NCBI RefSeq assembly: GCF_035967765.1
Contig: NZ_JAYWIT010000013.1
DNA from: Conexibacter stalactiti
Lineage (GTDB): Bacteria; Actinomycetota; Thermoleophilia; Solirubrobacterales; Solirubrobacteraceae
Reading direction: 5' to 3' (one strand)
Length of the DNA: 64,000 bases
Part shown: piece after piece, positions 32,254 through 40,030 of the stretch
Numbering within the stretch: position 1 is the first letter of the stretch
Layout of the letters: every line of letters begins with the position of its first letter
The notes under the pieces: generated by a model
What the model saw: only the letters and a program-made list of their open reading frames with translations
Told to the model about the DNA's origin: nothing
The model's database searches: none
Made by a program: the position numbers and the translations under genes

Positions 32254-32424
32254 CGCGCCGGCTGCAACCATGAGGAATGCCGGCGTTCACAAGTCGGTGG
32301 GGACCGAAGCAGGAGGCAGCAGCCAGATGACGTGGGTTCGGTACGTCCCCGAAGCAGCGTCGTGCGATCGCGGGGGTCGCCGGGGCTCGGGACGCGCGCC
32401 GTGGCGCGCGCGACGGAGGTGCAG

Positions 32425-32790
32425 ATGCGAGTCGTGACGGAACAGCACGAGAGCGACGGCGCGTCCGGCGAAGCCGACGCGACGATCACGTCCGCGGTCG
32501 AGCGCGGACTGTTCAAGTCCGCGTTGGACTTCTACGGTGCCGCCGAGGCGGTGATCGACTACCGCGGGCTCGACCGTCCGAGGCTGCGCTTCGACCTCGA
32601 ACGGCTCCAGAGCGTGCGCGCCGCGATGGGCGCGCTCGAACGGCGGATCGAGATCGCCCGCCGCGCCGGGCTTTCGACCGAGCAGATCGTCGGCATCACG
32701 CGACTGGACCCGGAGATGGTCGAGCGGATCGTCGCGCGCCAGCGCGAGCGGGCGGCGCTGGTCGACGAGCCCGCAGCGCTGGTGGAGTGA
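32425..32790 (+). CDS. uncharacterised small protein with a putative C-terminal HTH
   Basis: 121 residues; GGAGG lies about 6 nt before the ATG at 32425. The middle is helical and charged (LRFDLERLQSVRAAMGALERRIEIARR), and AGLSTEQIVGITRLDPEMVERIVARQ reads like a tri-helical HTH of the sigma-region-4 or transposase type, so DNA binding is possible. It follows the XRE gene on the same strand with operator site 2 between them, and ends at a strong hairpin. Confidence 0.65.
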   Translation: MRVVTEQHESDGASGEADATITSAVERGLFKSALDFYGAAEAVIDYRGLDRPRLRFDLERLQSVRAAMGALERRIEIARRAGLSTEQIVGITRLDPEMVERIVARQRERAALVDEPAALVE

Positions 32791-32793
32791 GCC

Positions 32794-32816
32794 GGCGGGG
32801 CGCCACGCGCCCCGCC
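32794..32816. terminator. bidirectional hairpin terminator
   Basis: A perfect 10-bp stem GGCGGGGCGC / GCGCCCCGCC with 3-nt loop lies 3 nt after the stop at 32790 and just before the convergent stop at 32837. Confidence 0.75.
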
Positions 32817-32836
32817 GTCCTCCCCGCGGCCGGCCC

Positions 32837-34969
32837 TCACTCGGCCGCCAGCATGACCGGCACCGATCGCGAGGTGGTCGTGACGAACGGGTAGCGGCCC
32901 TGTTGCGGGACGAGCGCGCGGAAGGCGAACCGACCGCTGATCGCGCGGAAGCGGTAGCTGGTGCGCCAGGCGCCGCCGCGGTTGGTCCGGATCGTGCGGA
33001 AGGTCCGCCAGCCCCAGCCCTGTTGATAGCCCTGCAGCGTGACGAGCAGCCCGCCGGCGGGGATCGAGCCGCCGCCAGCGCGGCCGCTGATCGTCACCGT
33101 CCGCCGGGCGCCGAGGATCCGCCGGTCGGTCTTGATCGTGAGCGGCGCCAGCACGTCGATCGAGACGGTGTTCGAGGCGCGGAAGGCGTCGCTGTCGCCG
33201 AACGGGAAGTAGGTCACTCTGACCGTACGGCTCGGGCCGCCTGGAAGCGTCTGCGTGAAGCGGCCACCGGGTCCGGTCCGCACGAGGCCGCGCGCGACCC
33301 AGCGCCGGCCGGCGACGCGGTGCAGCAGGTTCAGCCGGGCGCCCTCGATCGCTCTGCCAGTGCCGTCGGTGAGCCGGCCGACGACGGTCCAGCGCCGGTT
33401 GATCGCCGACCGCACGCGCGTGGCGGAGCCGCCGCCGGCGCGTCGCAACGCGAGCGTGACGCGCGCCCGCGCGGATGCCCCTCTGCCGTTGGGCGCGCGA
33501 CCGGCCTGGTCGCCGAGCGGGTTCTGAAGGGTGGGGATGCCGGCGACGCCGCCAGCTCCACCGCCAGCGCTGCCGCTGCCGCCGCCGCTCGCGCCCGCGC
33601 CGGGTCCGCCTGAGCCACCCGGTGCGGCGCCACCGTCACCGGTTCCGCCTCTGTCCCCGTTGTCGGTCGGGTCGCCCGGTCTGGGACTGCCGCCGGGCGC
33701 GGTCCTCCCCTCCGCGTCGGCGACGAGGTCGCTCGGGGCGGAGCGCGCGACGGCGCTGCCGCTGGAGTTGCCGGCGACGACCTCGGCGACGAGGCGGTGG
33801 TACGCGTCGGCGGCGATCGGCGAGTGCTGCGGTCCGCTCGCGCCGACGATCGCGGCGCAGTTCGCGCCGGCCGCATCGCAGCGCAGCCAGCGGTACTCGA
33901 AGGCGTCCGGTGCGCCGTCCCACCCGCCGGCGTCGGTGGACACAAGGCCGCCGATGCGCGGATCCCCGCCAAGCCACGGCGCGCTGATCGAGATCGGCGC
34001 GTTGTGACTTGTGACCGTGCGCTGCACCACCGCGGATTGATTGCCCGCAGCGTCCTCCACCCGGAGCGCGATCGTGTGCGTCCCGTCGGTGAGCGCCGCC
34101 GAGTCGAACTCCACGCTTCCTGCCACCATCAACGGGCACGGCAGCGGCGCGGCGAACTCGTACGGATCCGCCGTCTCGGGCTCCACATCCCCGCATCTGC
34201 CGCCGTTCTCGTCGACGACCTCCCGCGTCACCTCCGCGCCGTCGACCTCCAGTATCGACCGATAGACCCCGCCGCCCGCATCGGCGGCGTCGAACCCGAT
34301 CCCCACCACCCCGCGCACTCTCGCCGCACCCCAGCTGCTCGTGAGTGTCGGTGCAAGGACGTCGCGGAGTTGGAATGTCGCGCGGTCGATTGTGAGGGTT
34401 GGCCGGGACGGCCCGCACAGGTTGACACCAAGGTGGAGCCAACATTGGAGGCGGAAACTCACCGAATCCCATGGCAGCGCGTCGACTGGAAGTTCACGGT
34501 CCGACGAGCCACTCTCGGCTCTGACCCCGTAGTCAGGTATGAGGAGTTCCAACTGGTTGTTCTCGGTGTCGTCGCCGTGCCAGGCGTCATATGTGTACGG
34601 GCGGCCGTACAAACCTGCGACCACGGGCCAGTCGAGCGCGAAGCTGCGCAGGACTGACGCCGACTCGATCCGTGTGTTCGAGGCAGACGTGAACGTAAGC
34701 CCGATCGTCGTGCCGACGGAAACAGGCAATTGAAGATCACCGAATCTCAGTGCCAACGGAACCGACGGCGAACCGCAGCGCTCCGCGTTCCCGACATCTC
34801 GGCCTTGCTCTGGTTCTTGCATTTCTCCTCTCCACCCCTCCGCTCCCACCCAGGTGCCACTTGGGGTTCTGCAGCTGTGGACGGTGTACGTCGCCGCGTC
34901 GGCTGCGGGTGGGTGGAGGAGCAGGAGCGACAACAGCAAGAGAAGCGGGACGGACTTGGTTGTGAGCAT
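32837..34969 (-). CDS. large secreted Ig-like/beta-sandwich surface protein
   Basis: 710 residues. A signal peptide (SVPLLLLLSLLLLHPPAADA) is followed by an N-terminal domain opening TYTVHSCRTPSGTWVGAEGW, a lectin-like or jelly-roll-like region with paired cysteines, an Ig-like repeat (GVVGIGFDAADAGGGVYRSI ... RVEDAAGNQSAVVQRTV), an Ig/fibronectin repeat, a ~50-residue Gly-rich linker, and two C-terminal beta domains (TVVGRLTDGTGRAIEGARL; RTVTISGRAGGGSIPAGG). No sortase or membrane anchor is seen. It starts 23 nt after the sigma/anti-sigma fusion gene, so it is probably the target of that regulator. The 5' half is visibly less GC-rich than the surroundings. Confidence 0.8.
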   Translation of the reverse strand: MLTTKSVPLLLLLSLLLLHPPAADAATYTVHSCRTPSGTWVGAEGWRGEMQEPEQGRDVGNAERCGSPSVPLALRFGDLQLPVSVGTTIGLTFTSASNTRIESASVLRSFALDWPVVAGLYGRPYTYDAWHGDDTENNQLELLIPDYGVRAESGSSDRELPVDALPWDSVSFRLQCWLHLGVNLCGPSRPTLTIDRATFQLRDVLAPTLTSSWGAARVRGVVGIGFDAADAGGGVYRSILEVDGAEVTREVVDENGGRCGDVEPETADPYEFAAPLPCPLMVAGSVEFDSAALTDGTHTIALRVEDAAGNQSAVVQRTVTSHNAPISISAPWLGGDPRIGGLVSTDAGGWDGAPDAFEYRWLRCDAAGANCAAIVGASGPQHSPIAADAYHRLVAEVVAGNSSGSAVARSAPSDLVADAEGRTAPGGSPRPGDPTDNGDRGGTGDGGAAPGGSGGPGAGASGGGSGSAGGGAGGVAGIPTLQNPLGDQAGRAPNGRGASARARVTLALRRAGGGSATRVRSAINRRWTVVGRLTDGTGRAIEGARLNLLHRVAGRRWVARGLVRTGPGGRFTQTLPGGPSRTVRVTYFPFGDSDAFRASNTVSIDVLAPLTIKTDRRILGARRTVTISGRAGGGSIPAGGLLVTLQGYQQGWGWRTFRTIRTNRGGAWRTSYRFRAISGRFAFRALVPQQGRYPFVTTTSRSVPVMLAAE

Positions 34970-34992
34970 GGCGTGACCTCGTGGTCGGGTTG

Positions 34993-36525
34993 TCAGAAGC
35001 CGCCGAACTCGCCGCCGGGTGCGGCGACGGACGACGGGGACTGCTGGGCGTCGTGGCTGGGCTGTGGGTCGAAGGCCGGCGGGGTCGCGGGCGCGGCCGC
35101 GGGCTGGCGGGCCGGGGCGGCGGTCGGCTCGCGGGCGGGTGCGGGAGCGGCGGTGCCTCCGGCGGTGGACGTCGACTCGTGGGGTCGCCTCGACTGGGCC
35201 TCGGTTGCGCCGCTCGCAGCGCTCGCGGGCAGCTCCTCGCTGCTCGCGTTCGCGGGTGCTCGGAAGGCGGGGCGCGCGGCGAGCTGCGCCGCGCCGGCAG
35301 TTGCGATCGCCGACCCTCTGGACACCGCGGCGGCGTACTCGGCCGGGCCGCGAACGCTCGCCGACGGCGACAGCTGCAACTGCTCCAGCGCGAACTCGCC
35401 GGGCAGTGAGCCTGCTGACGCGAACGCCGCCTCGCCAGGGACGGAGGACGACCCGCCTCCCGCCGTCCCAGGACCGCTCGCCGGCCGCGACGCTGACGAG
35501 GGCAGCGATGCGGACGCGGGGATCGGTCCGGCAACGGCGGGGACCGTGGCAGCCGTGGAGGCGGCGACGTGCGGTGGGCGTGCTCTCTCGACGCCCGCCG
35601 TCGCGGCCTGCTCGATCGCCGCACCCCCGCCGGCGACCGCCACCGTCGAGGCGGCCACAGCGGCGAGCTTGGTGCCGGGCAGGGCGTCGATCGCACCGTG
35701 GACCCGCAGCACCGACACCCCGGCCCGATCGAGCAGCGTGTGCAGCAGACCGTCGAGGTGCCGGCCGATGCCGATGCCGCCGCCCGCGCCCGTCCCCGCC
35801 GCGACGACCACCGGCAGCAGCTCGACCGGCAGCAGCGCGCCGACCTGGCCGGGCGCGGCGTGGAAGCCGCGCAGCGTCGCCCGGCAGCCGGTGCACGCGC
35901 GCAGGTGCGGGCGCAACTCGGCCAGCTCGCTCGCGCCGGCCTCGCCGTCGGCGAAGCGGGACAGCACCGGGAGCCAGCGGGCGCACTCGGCACCGGACTC
36001 GATCGCGTGCAGCCGCGCCAGCAGCGCGCGCCGGCCCTCGGTGACCGCGCGGTTGCATCTCGTGTACGTCCACGAGGTCCGCTCGCAGATCTCACGATAT
36101 GAGAGCCCCTCAGCGCGCAGCGCGAGCGCGGTCAGCTCCTGCGGCTTGAGGCCGCGCAGCGCCTCGGCCGTGTGCGCGAGCCGCTCGAACCGCTCGACGC
36201 GCTCAGCCGGGTCGACCGCCGCGCCGTCGCCGTTGCGATCGTCGTCGAGCGGCCCCTTGCCGAGCATCCGCTCGCGCTCGGCCCGCACTGCCAGCGCCTC
36301 ATGCCGCAGAACGGTCCGCAGCCAGCTCAGCACGTTGACGGGCGGCGTGCCGCGCATGCGCAGCACGAGCTTCTCCAGCGCCCGCTGGTAGGCGTCCTGC
36401 GCGTCGTCCGCGCAGATCGAGAAGCGGCGCGCGAAGCGCAGCAGCTCCCCCGCGTGCTCACGCACCAGCGCGAGCACCAGCTCATCCCCTCCGACGCCCC
36501 CGCGCCGGATCGGCGACCTTCTCAT
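34993..36525 (-). CDS. ECF sigma factor fused to an anti-sigma zinc finger, membrane helix and long outer tail
   Basis: 510 residues. Residues ~15-85 are sigma region 2 (LLRFARRFSICADDAQDAYQRALEKL), ~110-175 region 4 (LALRAEGLSYREICERTSWTYTRCNRAV). A zinc-finger anti-sigma module follows, with HLRACTGC (H207, C211, C214: Hx3Cx2C). A hydrophobic helix lies at ~284-303 (KLAAVAASTVAVAGGGAA), then ~200 residues of Ala/Pro/Ser-rich, disordered tail ending GGEFGGF. SD AAGGA precedes the ATG at 36525. The protein carries sigma factor and membrane-tethered inhibitor in one chain, suggesting release by proteolysis. The secreted-protein gene follows after 23 nt. Confidence 0.85.
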   Translation of the reverse strand: MRRSPIRRGGVGGDELVLALVREHAGELLRFARRFSICADDAQDAYQRALEKLVLRMRGTPPVNVLSWLRTVLRHEALAVRAERERMLGKGPLDDDRNGDGAAVDPAERVERFERLAHTAEALRGLKPQELTALALRAEGLSYREICERTSWTYTRCNRAVTEGRRALLARLHAIESGAECARWLPVLSRFADGEAGASELAELRPHLRACTGCRATLRGFHAAPGQVGALLPVELLPVVVAAGTGAGGGIGIGRHLDGLLHTLLDRAGVSVLRVHGAIDALPGTKLAAVAASTVAVAGGGAAIEQAATAGVERARPPHVAASTAATVPAVAGPIPASASLPSSASRPASGPGTAGGGSSSVPGEAAFASAGSLPGEFALEQLQLSPSASVRGPAEYAAAVSRGSAIATAGAAQLAARPAFRAPANASSEELPASAASGATEAQSRRPHESTSTAGGTAAPAPAREPTAAPARQPAAAPATPPAFDPQPSHDAQQSPSSVAAPGGEFGGF

Positions 36526-36695
36526 CGTCGTCCTTCCCCTGGCTTTTCGCGTCGGAGCCGAGTGCGACCGCGCCAAGCTCCGTACACGCGCTGTCATCGG
36601 CCGCCAGAGCCAGGAGAGGCTGTTGTTCTCCCCACTTGGAAGAACCAATTGCCGCAAATAGCGGACTTTTACAACATGAGACGAATCTGTTTACG

Positions 36696-36709
36696 GACGA
36701 ATGTTCGTC
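36696..36709. promoter_or_regulatory. palindromic candidate operator of the sigma gene
   Basis: GACGAA-TG-TTCGTC is a perfect 6-bp inverted repeat in the AT-rich stretch about 170 bp upstream of the ATG at 36525. The same ACGAAT hexamer occurs 17 bp away, so a dimeric regulator with two sites is possible. Confidence 0.4.
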
Positions 36710-36725
36710 GTGATTACGGAGTTAT

Positions 36726-36751
36726 GCGCACCGGAAGCAGGTCCGGTGCGC
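36726..36751. terminator. hairpin, possible terminator of the 339-residue protein gene
   Basis: A perfect 9-bp stem GCGCACCGG / CCGGTGCGC with 8-nt loop lies about 83-108 bp beyond the stop at 36834 of the upstream minus-strand gene and before the sigma promoter. Confidence 0.5.
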
Positions 36752-36833
36752 GAGAGCCGGCGCAAGGCGAGCGAGGTTGCGCGCAGGCGCGCGACGACGC
36801 GATGCGTCGCTGATGGCGCGAGGCCGCGGGGTG

Positions 36834-37853
36834 CTACAGCCGCAGCGCGCTCGCCGCGCGCGTGTACGCGTCGGCGTCGGGCTCGGCATCCGGGACGCCA
36901 AGCGTCGCACGGCCGGGCAGCAGCGGCCCGCCGAGCTGGCGGAGAGGCGGACGGGCCCAATTCCACAGCCCCACGTCGAGCGCCTCGATCGGCAGCTCGC
37001 TCGCCTCGGCAAGGTCGGCGGCGCGTCTCTCCAGCAGCAGCGTGTCGCCGATCCCGAAGACGCGCTTGGCGGCGACGGTCGTCTCGTCGTCCCCGCCGAC
37101 CGCGAGGTTGTGAGCACTCAGCTCGTAGACGCCGAGGCGGCCGAGCGTGACGAGCAGGTCATAGCGCGCATCGCGCGAGAAGCCCTTCACCGCGAGCCGC
37201 TCGAAGAGGCGCTGGAAACGGCGGGCGGGCGTCCACACGCTCTCGCCGGTGAACGCCTGCTCCTGAGAGCCCGAGCGCGCGACCCAGGCGCGATAGGCCT
37301 CGATCGTCTGCGTCCCTCTCGCCGGCGTGTGCGAGGTGCGCGGGCCGAGCTCGACGCCGTTCAGATCGGGCAGCTCGCCCGATGCCCAAGTCGTGCGGAC
37401 GGCGTCGATCGCGCCGAACGGGTCGTCACCATCGAGCGGGCCGATGTAGGCGATCTGGAAGGCGAGCCAGGTCGCCTCCTCGAGGTCGCTCTCACCGGCG
37501 ACGTCGGCGAAGAGGCCGGTCGGCGCGGCGGCCAGCGTCGCGAGGCGCCCGACGGCGAAGGCCAGCTCCTCGGCGAGCCGCTCGGCGTCGGCGGTCGCTC
37601 TGATGCCGGGCACGAGCGTCGAGGCGTAGCCGTCGGCGCCGGCGCGCGCGACGCGGCGGACTCTGAGGTCGTTGTTGGTCGCGCGGCTGCGCGCCGTTCT
37701 GCTCGTCGTGCGCTCTTTGCGCGTGACGTGGCCGCCGGTGCTTCTCAGCCCGGTGCGGCGCGGCCCGGCCTTCTCCGCCTCCTCACGAGCGCAGATCGGG
37801 CAGTTGGCGGCGAAGCGATTGTGGCGACAGAACGACGGCAAGGCGGGGCTCAA
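36834..37853 (-). CDS. uncharacterised protein with N-terminal CRHN...CPIC zinc motif
   Basis: 339 residues from a TTG (a second TTG at 37841 begins LPSFCRHNRF). The N-terminus carries FCRHNRFAANCPICARE, with Cys, His, Cys, Cys spaced as a small zinc knuckle found on several actinobacterial proteins of unknown role. A basic linker (GGHVTRKERTTSRTARSRATNN) leads to a helical domain of ~270 residues with helix-hairpin-helix-like stretches (FERLAVKGFSRDARYDLLVTLGRLGVYEL) and a final RPPLRQLGGPLLP. No catalytic motif is recognised; nucleic-acid binding is a guess. AGA arginine codons are frequent. Confidence 0.7.
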   Translation of the reverse strand: MSPALPSFCRHNRFAANCPICAREEAEKAGPRRTGLRSTGGHVTRKERTTSRTARSRATNNDLRVRRVARAGADGYASTLVPGIRATADAERLAEELAFAVGRLATLAAAPTGLFADVAGESDLEEATWLAFQIAYIGPLDGDDPFGAIDAVRTTWASGELPDLNGVELGPRTSHTPARGTQTIEAYRAWVARSGSQEQAFTGESVWTPARRFQRLFERLAVKGFSRDARYDLLVTLGRLGVYELSAHNLAVGGDDETTVAAKRVFGIGDTLLLERRAADLAEASELPIEALDVGLWNWARPPLRQLGGPLLPGRATLGVPDAEPDADAYTRAASALRL

Positions 37854-37908
37854 TATAGAGCGCTCGCGCGAGGCCCGCTGTCAGGTCTCGCGGACGGCCG
37901 GGCGGCGG

Positions 37909-37934
37909 CGCCCGCGCGCGGCCGCGCGCGGGCG
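37909..37934. terminator. 26-bp perfect GC palindrome after the TetR gene
   Basis: Two 13-bp arms (CGCCCGCGCGCGG and its exact complement) meet without a loop, 21 bp beyond the TetR stop at 37956. It is followed by an 11-bp direct repeat, GCGTCGAGCGG twice (37933-37954). It is probably the transcription end of the monooxygenase-TetR operon and may also form a cruciform. Confidence 0.55.
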
Positions 37935-37955
37935 TCGAGCGGGCGTCGAGCGGGC

Positions 37956-38567
37956 TCAGCCGGCCAGCCGCGCGATGCCGCCGAGGAACAGCTCGCCGGC
38001 GAAGCGAGCGGTCCGTTCGACGTCGGGCTCCGGCTGCTCGATCAGCCGGATCCCCAGCTCGAAGGCGACCCCGCCCATCGCCGCGGCGAGGTAGTCGAGG
38101 TCGATCGCCGGCGGCAGCTCGATCCGCTCCGCGAGCGTGCTGAGGTCCTCGAACAGCTCGGAGATCCCCGCCTCCAGCGCCGGCGTGTCGAACATCGTCT
38201 GGACCGTCCCGGCGTTGCGCCGCAGCAGCTCGAACAGCGGCCGGTCCTCGACGATGAAGGAGAAGTAGACGTGGAAGCCGAGGTGGACGACGGCATCGAG
38301 CGTCGTCTCCTCCTGGCGCACCGCCCGCAGCCGCCGGCGCAGCTCCTGGGTGCGCTCCTCCAGCACCGCGTGAAAGACCGACGCCTTGTCCGGGAAGTAG
38401 TTGTAGAAGGTGCCCGAGGCCAGGTCGGTGCGACGTACGACGTCGCGGATCGACGCCGCGTCGTAGCCCATCTCGCTGAAGACCTCGCAGGCCGCGTCGA
38501 GGATCGCGCGGCGGTTGTGCGCCTTCGTGCGCTCGCGCTTGCCCGCAGTCGCGGCCGTCGGCGTCAT
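37956..38567 (-). CDS. TetR-family transcriptional repressor
   Basis: 203 residues. The N-terminal HTH (RRAILDAACEVFSEMGYDAASIRDVVRRTDLASGTFYNYFPDKASVFHAVLEE) is classic TetR/AcrR. The ligand domain (VYFSFIVEDRPLFELLRRNAG ... DLDYLAAAMGGVAFELGIRL) is larger and helical and suits a hydrophobic ligand. The ATG overlaps the monooxygenase stop by 4 nt. A perfect palindrome covering the -10 box of the operon (39984-40005) is the likely operator, so the regulator should repress its own operon until the monooxygenase substrate or a related compound is present. Confidence 0.88.
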   Translation of the reverse strand: MTPTAATAGKRERTKAHNRRAILDAACEVFSEMGYDAASIRDVVRRTDLASGTFYNYFPDKASVFHAVLEERTQELRRRLRAVRQEETTLDAVVHLGFHVYFSFIVEDRPLFELLRRNAGTVQTMFDTPALEAGISELFEDLSTLAERIELPPAIDLDYLAAAMGGVAFELGIRLIEQPEPDVERTARFAGELFLGGIARLAG

Positions 38568-39970
38568 GTCGGGGCCTCGACCTGATCGCCCGCCCGAGCC
38601 GCCCGAGCCGCCCGAGCCGCCCGCGCCGCCACCGGCAGCGCGAAGCCGCGCTCGCGCATCCGTCGCGCGCCGGCCTTGCGCTCGCGACCGAGGTCGTAGA
38701 GGTAGGTGTCGAAGTCGACCTGCATCGTGTGGCGCTTGGAGGCAACGTAGCGCTTGAACATCTTGCGACGCTCGTGCTCGATGTCCTGCGCGACTGCGGC
38801 CGCGTCGGGCAGCGCGTACTCGCCGCGCAGGTAGGCGGCGATCCATCTCCCCTGCGCCTCCGCCAGCGGCATGATCGCCCCGAGCGGCTGCAGCAGCCCG
38901 ACGAAGAAGACGTTGTCGACCTGCGGGTGGAAGACGCGACGGAACAGCGGCAGGTCGTTGTCGGGCGCGGCGATGAAGTCGTCGTCGAAGAACGGGAAGG
39001 TGACTCTGTAGCCCGTGCACCAGACGATCGCGTCGGCCTCCTCGCGCGTGCCGTCGGCGAACAGCACGTGGTCGCCCTGCAACTCCGAGATCGCGGGCTT
39101 GTACGTCATCTCGCCGTGCGCGAGGCGGTTGAGGAAGTCGGCCGATATCGTCGGGTGGGCCTCGCCGACGCCGTGGTCCGGTCTCGGCAGGCCGTAGTCC
39201 TCGACCTTGCCGACGCCGATCCGGTACATCGTTCTCAGCGTCGTCTTGCGGATCGCCCACGGCACCGCGCCGGTCCATCTGTTGACGAGGATCTGGTCGA
39301 GCGGGCGGCCGAAGATGTACTTCGGCAGCACGTGAGCGCCGCGCCGCGCCGACAGGATGGTCTTCTCCGACACGTGGCTGGTCTCGACCGCGATGTCCAT
39401 CGCGCTGTTGCCGATCCCGACGACGAGCACCCGTCTGCCCTCGAACGGCTTGTTGTCGATGTAGTGGTGAGCGTGCGACTGCGCGCCGTCGAAGCTGCCG
39501 GGGTAGGCCGGTTCGGGCCAGCGCGGATCCCAGTGGTGGCCGTTGGCGACGACGAGCGCGTCGTAGCGGCGCGTCTCGCCGTTGTCGAGCGTCACGCTCC
39601 AGACGCCGTCTGCCCCGCGCTCGGCGCGCTCGACGCCGGTCTCGAAGAGGATCTGGTCGCGGAAGCCGAAGTGGTCGACGTACTGGTCGAAGTAGGCGGC
39701 GATGTGGCTGTGGTGCGGGAAGTCCGGATACCACTCCGGCATCGGGAAGTCGCTGTACTCCATCCGCTCGCGCGAGGTGTTGATGTGCAGCGATCTGTAC
39801 GCCGCCGACATCCCGTTCCTGTTGCCGAAGACCCAGTTGCCGCCGACGCGGTCGGACTTCTCGATGCAGTCGAACGGGATCCCGCGCTCGTACAGCGCCT
39901 TGCAGGCGGCGATCCCGGACGAGCCGGCACCGATGATGCAGACCGACGGCAGGTTGGACATCGACAACAC
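38564..39970 (-). CDS. flavin-containing monooxygenase
   Basis: 468 residues. FAD loop IGAGSSGIAACKAL, the FMO/BVMO fingerprint FDGAQSHAHHY (F-x-G-x3-H-x3-Y type), NADPH loop VVGIGNSAMD, and the C-terminal WCTGYRVTFPFF are visible. Enzymes of this group oxygenate N or S atoms or perform Baeyer-Villiger reactions with NADPH and O2. Start is GTG at 39970 (SD GGAG) or ATG at 39961. The C-terminus ends in an Ala-Ala-Arg repeat coded by four 9-bp units (38591-38626). Coupled to the TetR gene by ATGA overlap. Confidence 0.9.
   Translation of the reverse strand: MLSMSNLPSVCIIGAGSSGIAACKALYERGIPFDCIEKSDRVGGNWVFGNRNGMSAAYRSLHINTSRERMEYSDFPMPEWYPDFPHHSHIAAYFDQYVDHFGFRDQILFETGVERAERGADGVWSVTLDNGETRRYDALVVANGHHWDPRWPEPAYPGSFDGAQSHAHHYIDNKPFEGRRVLVVGIGNSAMDIAVETSHVSEKTILSARRGAHVLPKYIFGRPLDQILVNRWTGAVPWAIRKTTLRTMYRIGVGKVEDYGLPRPDHGVGEAHPTISADFLNRLAHGEMTYKPAISELQGDHVLFADGTREEADAIVWCTGYRVTFPFFDDDFIAAPDNDLPLFRRVFHPQVDNVFFVGLLQPLGAIMPLAEAQGRWIAAYLRGEYALPDAAAVAQDIEHERRKMFKRYVASKRHTMQVDFDTYLYDLGRERKAGARRMRERGFALPVAARAARAARAARAGDQVEAPT
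38591..38626 (-). repeat. four tandem 9-bp units inside the monooxygenase gene
   Basis: CGCCCGAGC three times, then once with a single change. The units code the AARAARAARAARA tail of the monooxygenase, so copy number can vary without shifting the frame. Confidence 0.8.
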
Positions 39971-39983
39971 GTCTCCCTCTCCA

Positions 39984-40005
39984 AAAGTGACGGGGGCGTC
40001 ACTTT
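39984..40005. promoter_or_regulatory. TetR-type operator
   Basis: A perfect inverted repeat with 9-bp arms AAAGTGACG and CGTCACTTT and a GGGG centre, 14 bp upstream of the monooxygenase start. It covers the likely -10 box (40001-40006) of the monooxygenase-TetR operon, the expected place for autorepression. Confidence 0.75.
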
Positions 40006-40030
40006 AGACTGGCTGGGCGGCCAAGGTCAA
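40001..40030 (-). promoter_or_regulatory. promoter of the monooxygenase-TetR operon
   Basis: On the minus strand TTGACC (40025-40030) and TAAAGT (40001-40006) are separated by 18 bp. The -35 box overlaps the end of the upstream flippase gene and the -10 box is inside the palindromic operator. Confidence 0.55.

Larger units (their letters stand above)
36526..36833. other. 308-bp intergenic region upstream of the sigma fusion
   Basis: No gene is seen here. The part 36640-36730 is markedly AT-rich and should contain the promoter of the sigma gene (minus strand). It holds a palindrome at 36696-36709, a hairpin at 36726-36751 and a repeated ACGAAT half-site at 36681-36686 and 36698-36703. Clear -35/-10 boxes could not be assigned. 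Confidence 0.6.

Noticed and set aside
36689..36714. LexA/SOS box at the palindrome near 36696
   Set aside because: The actinobacterial box needs GAAC-N4-GTTC; the sequence here is GACGAA-TG-TTCGTC and does not fit.
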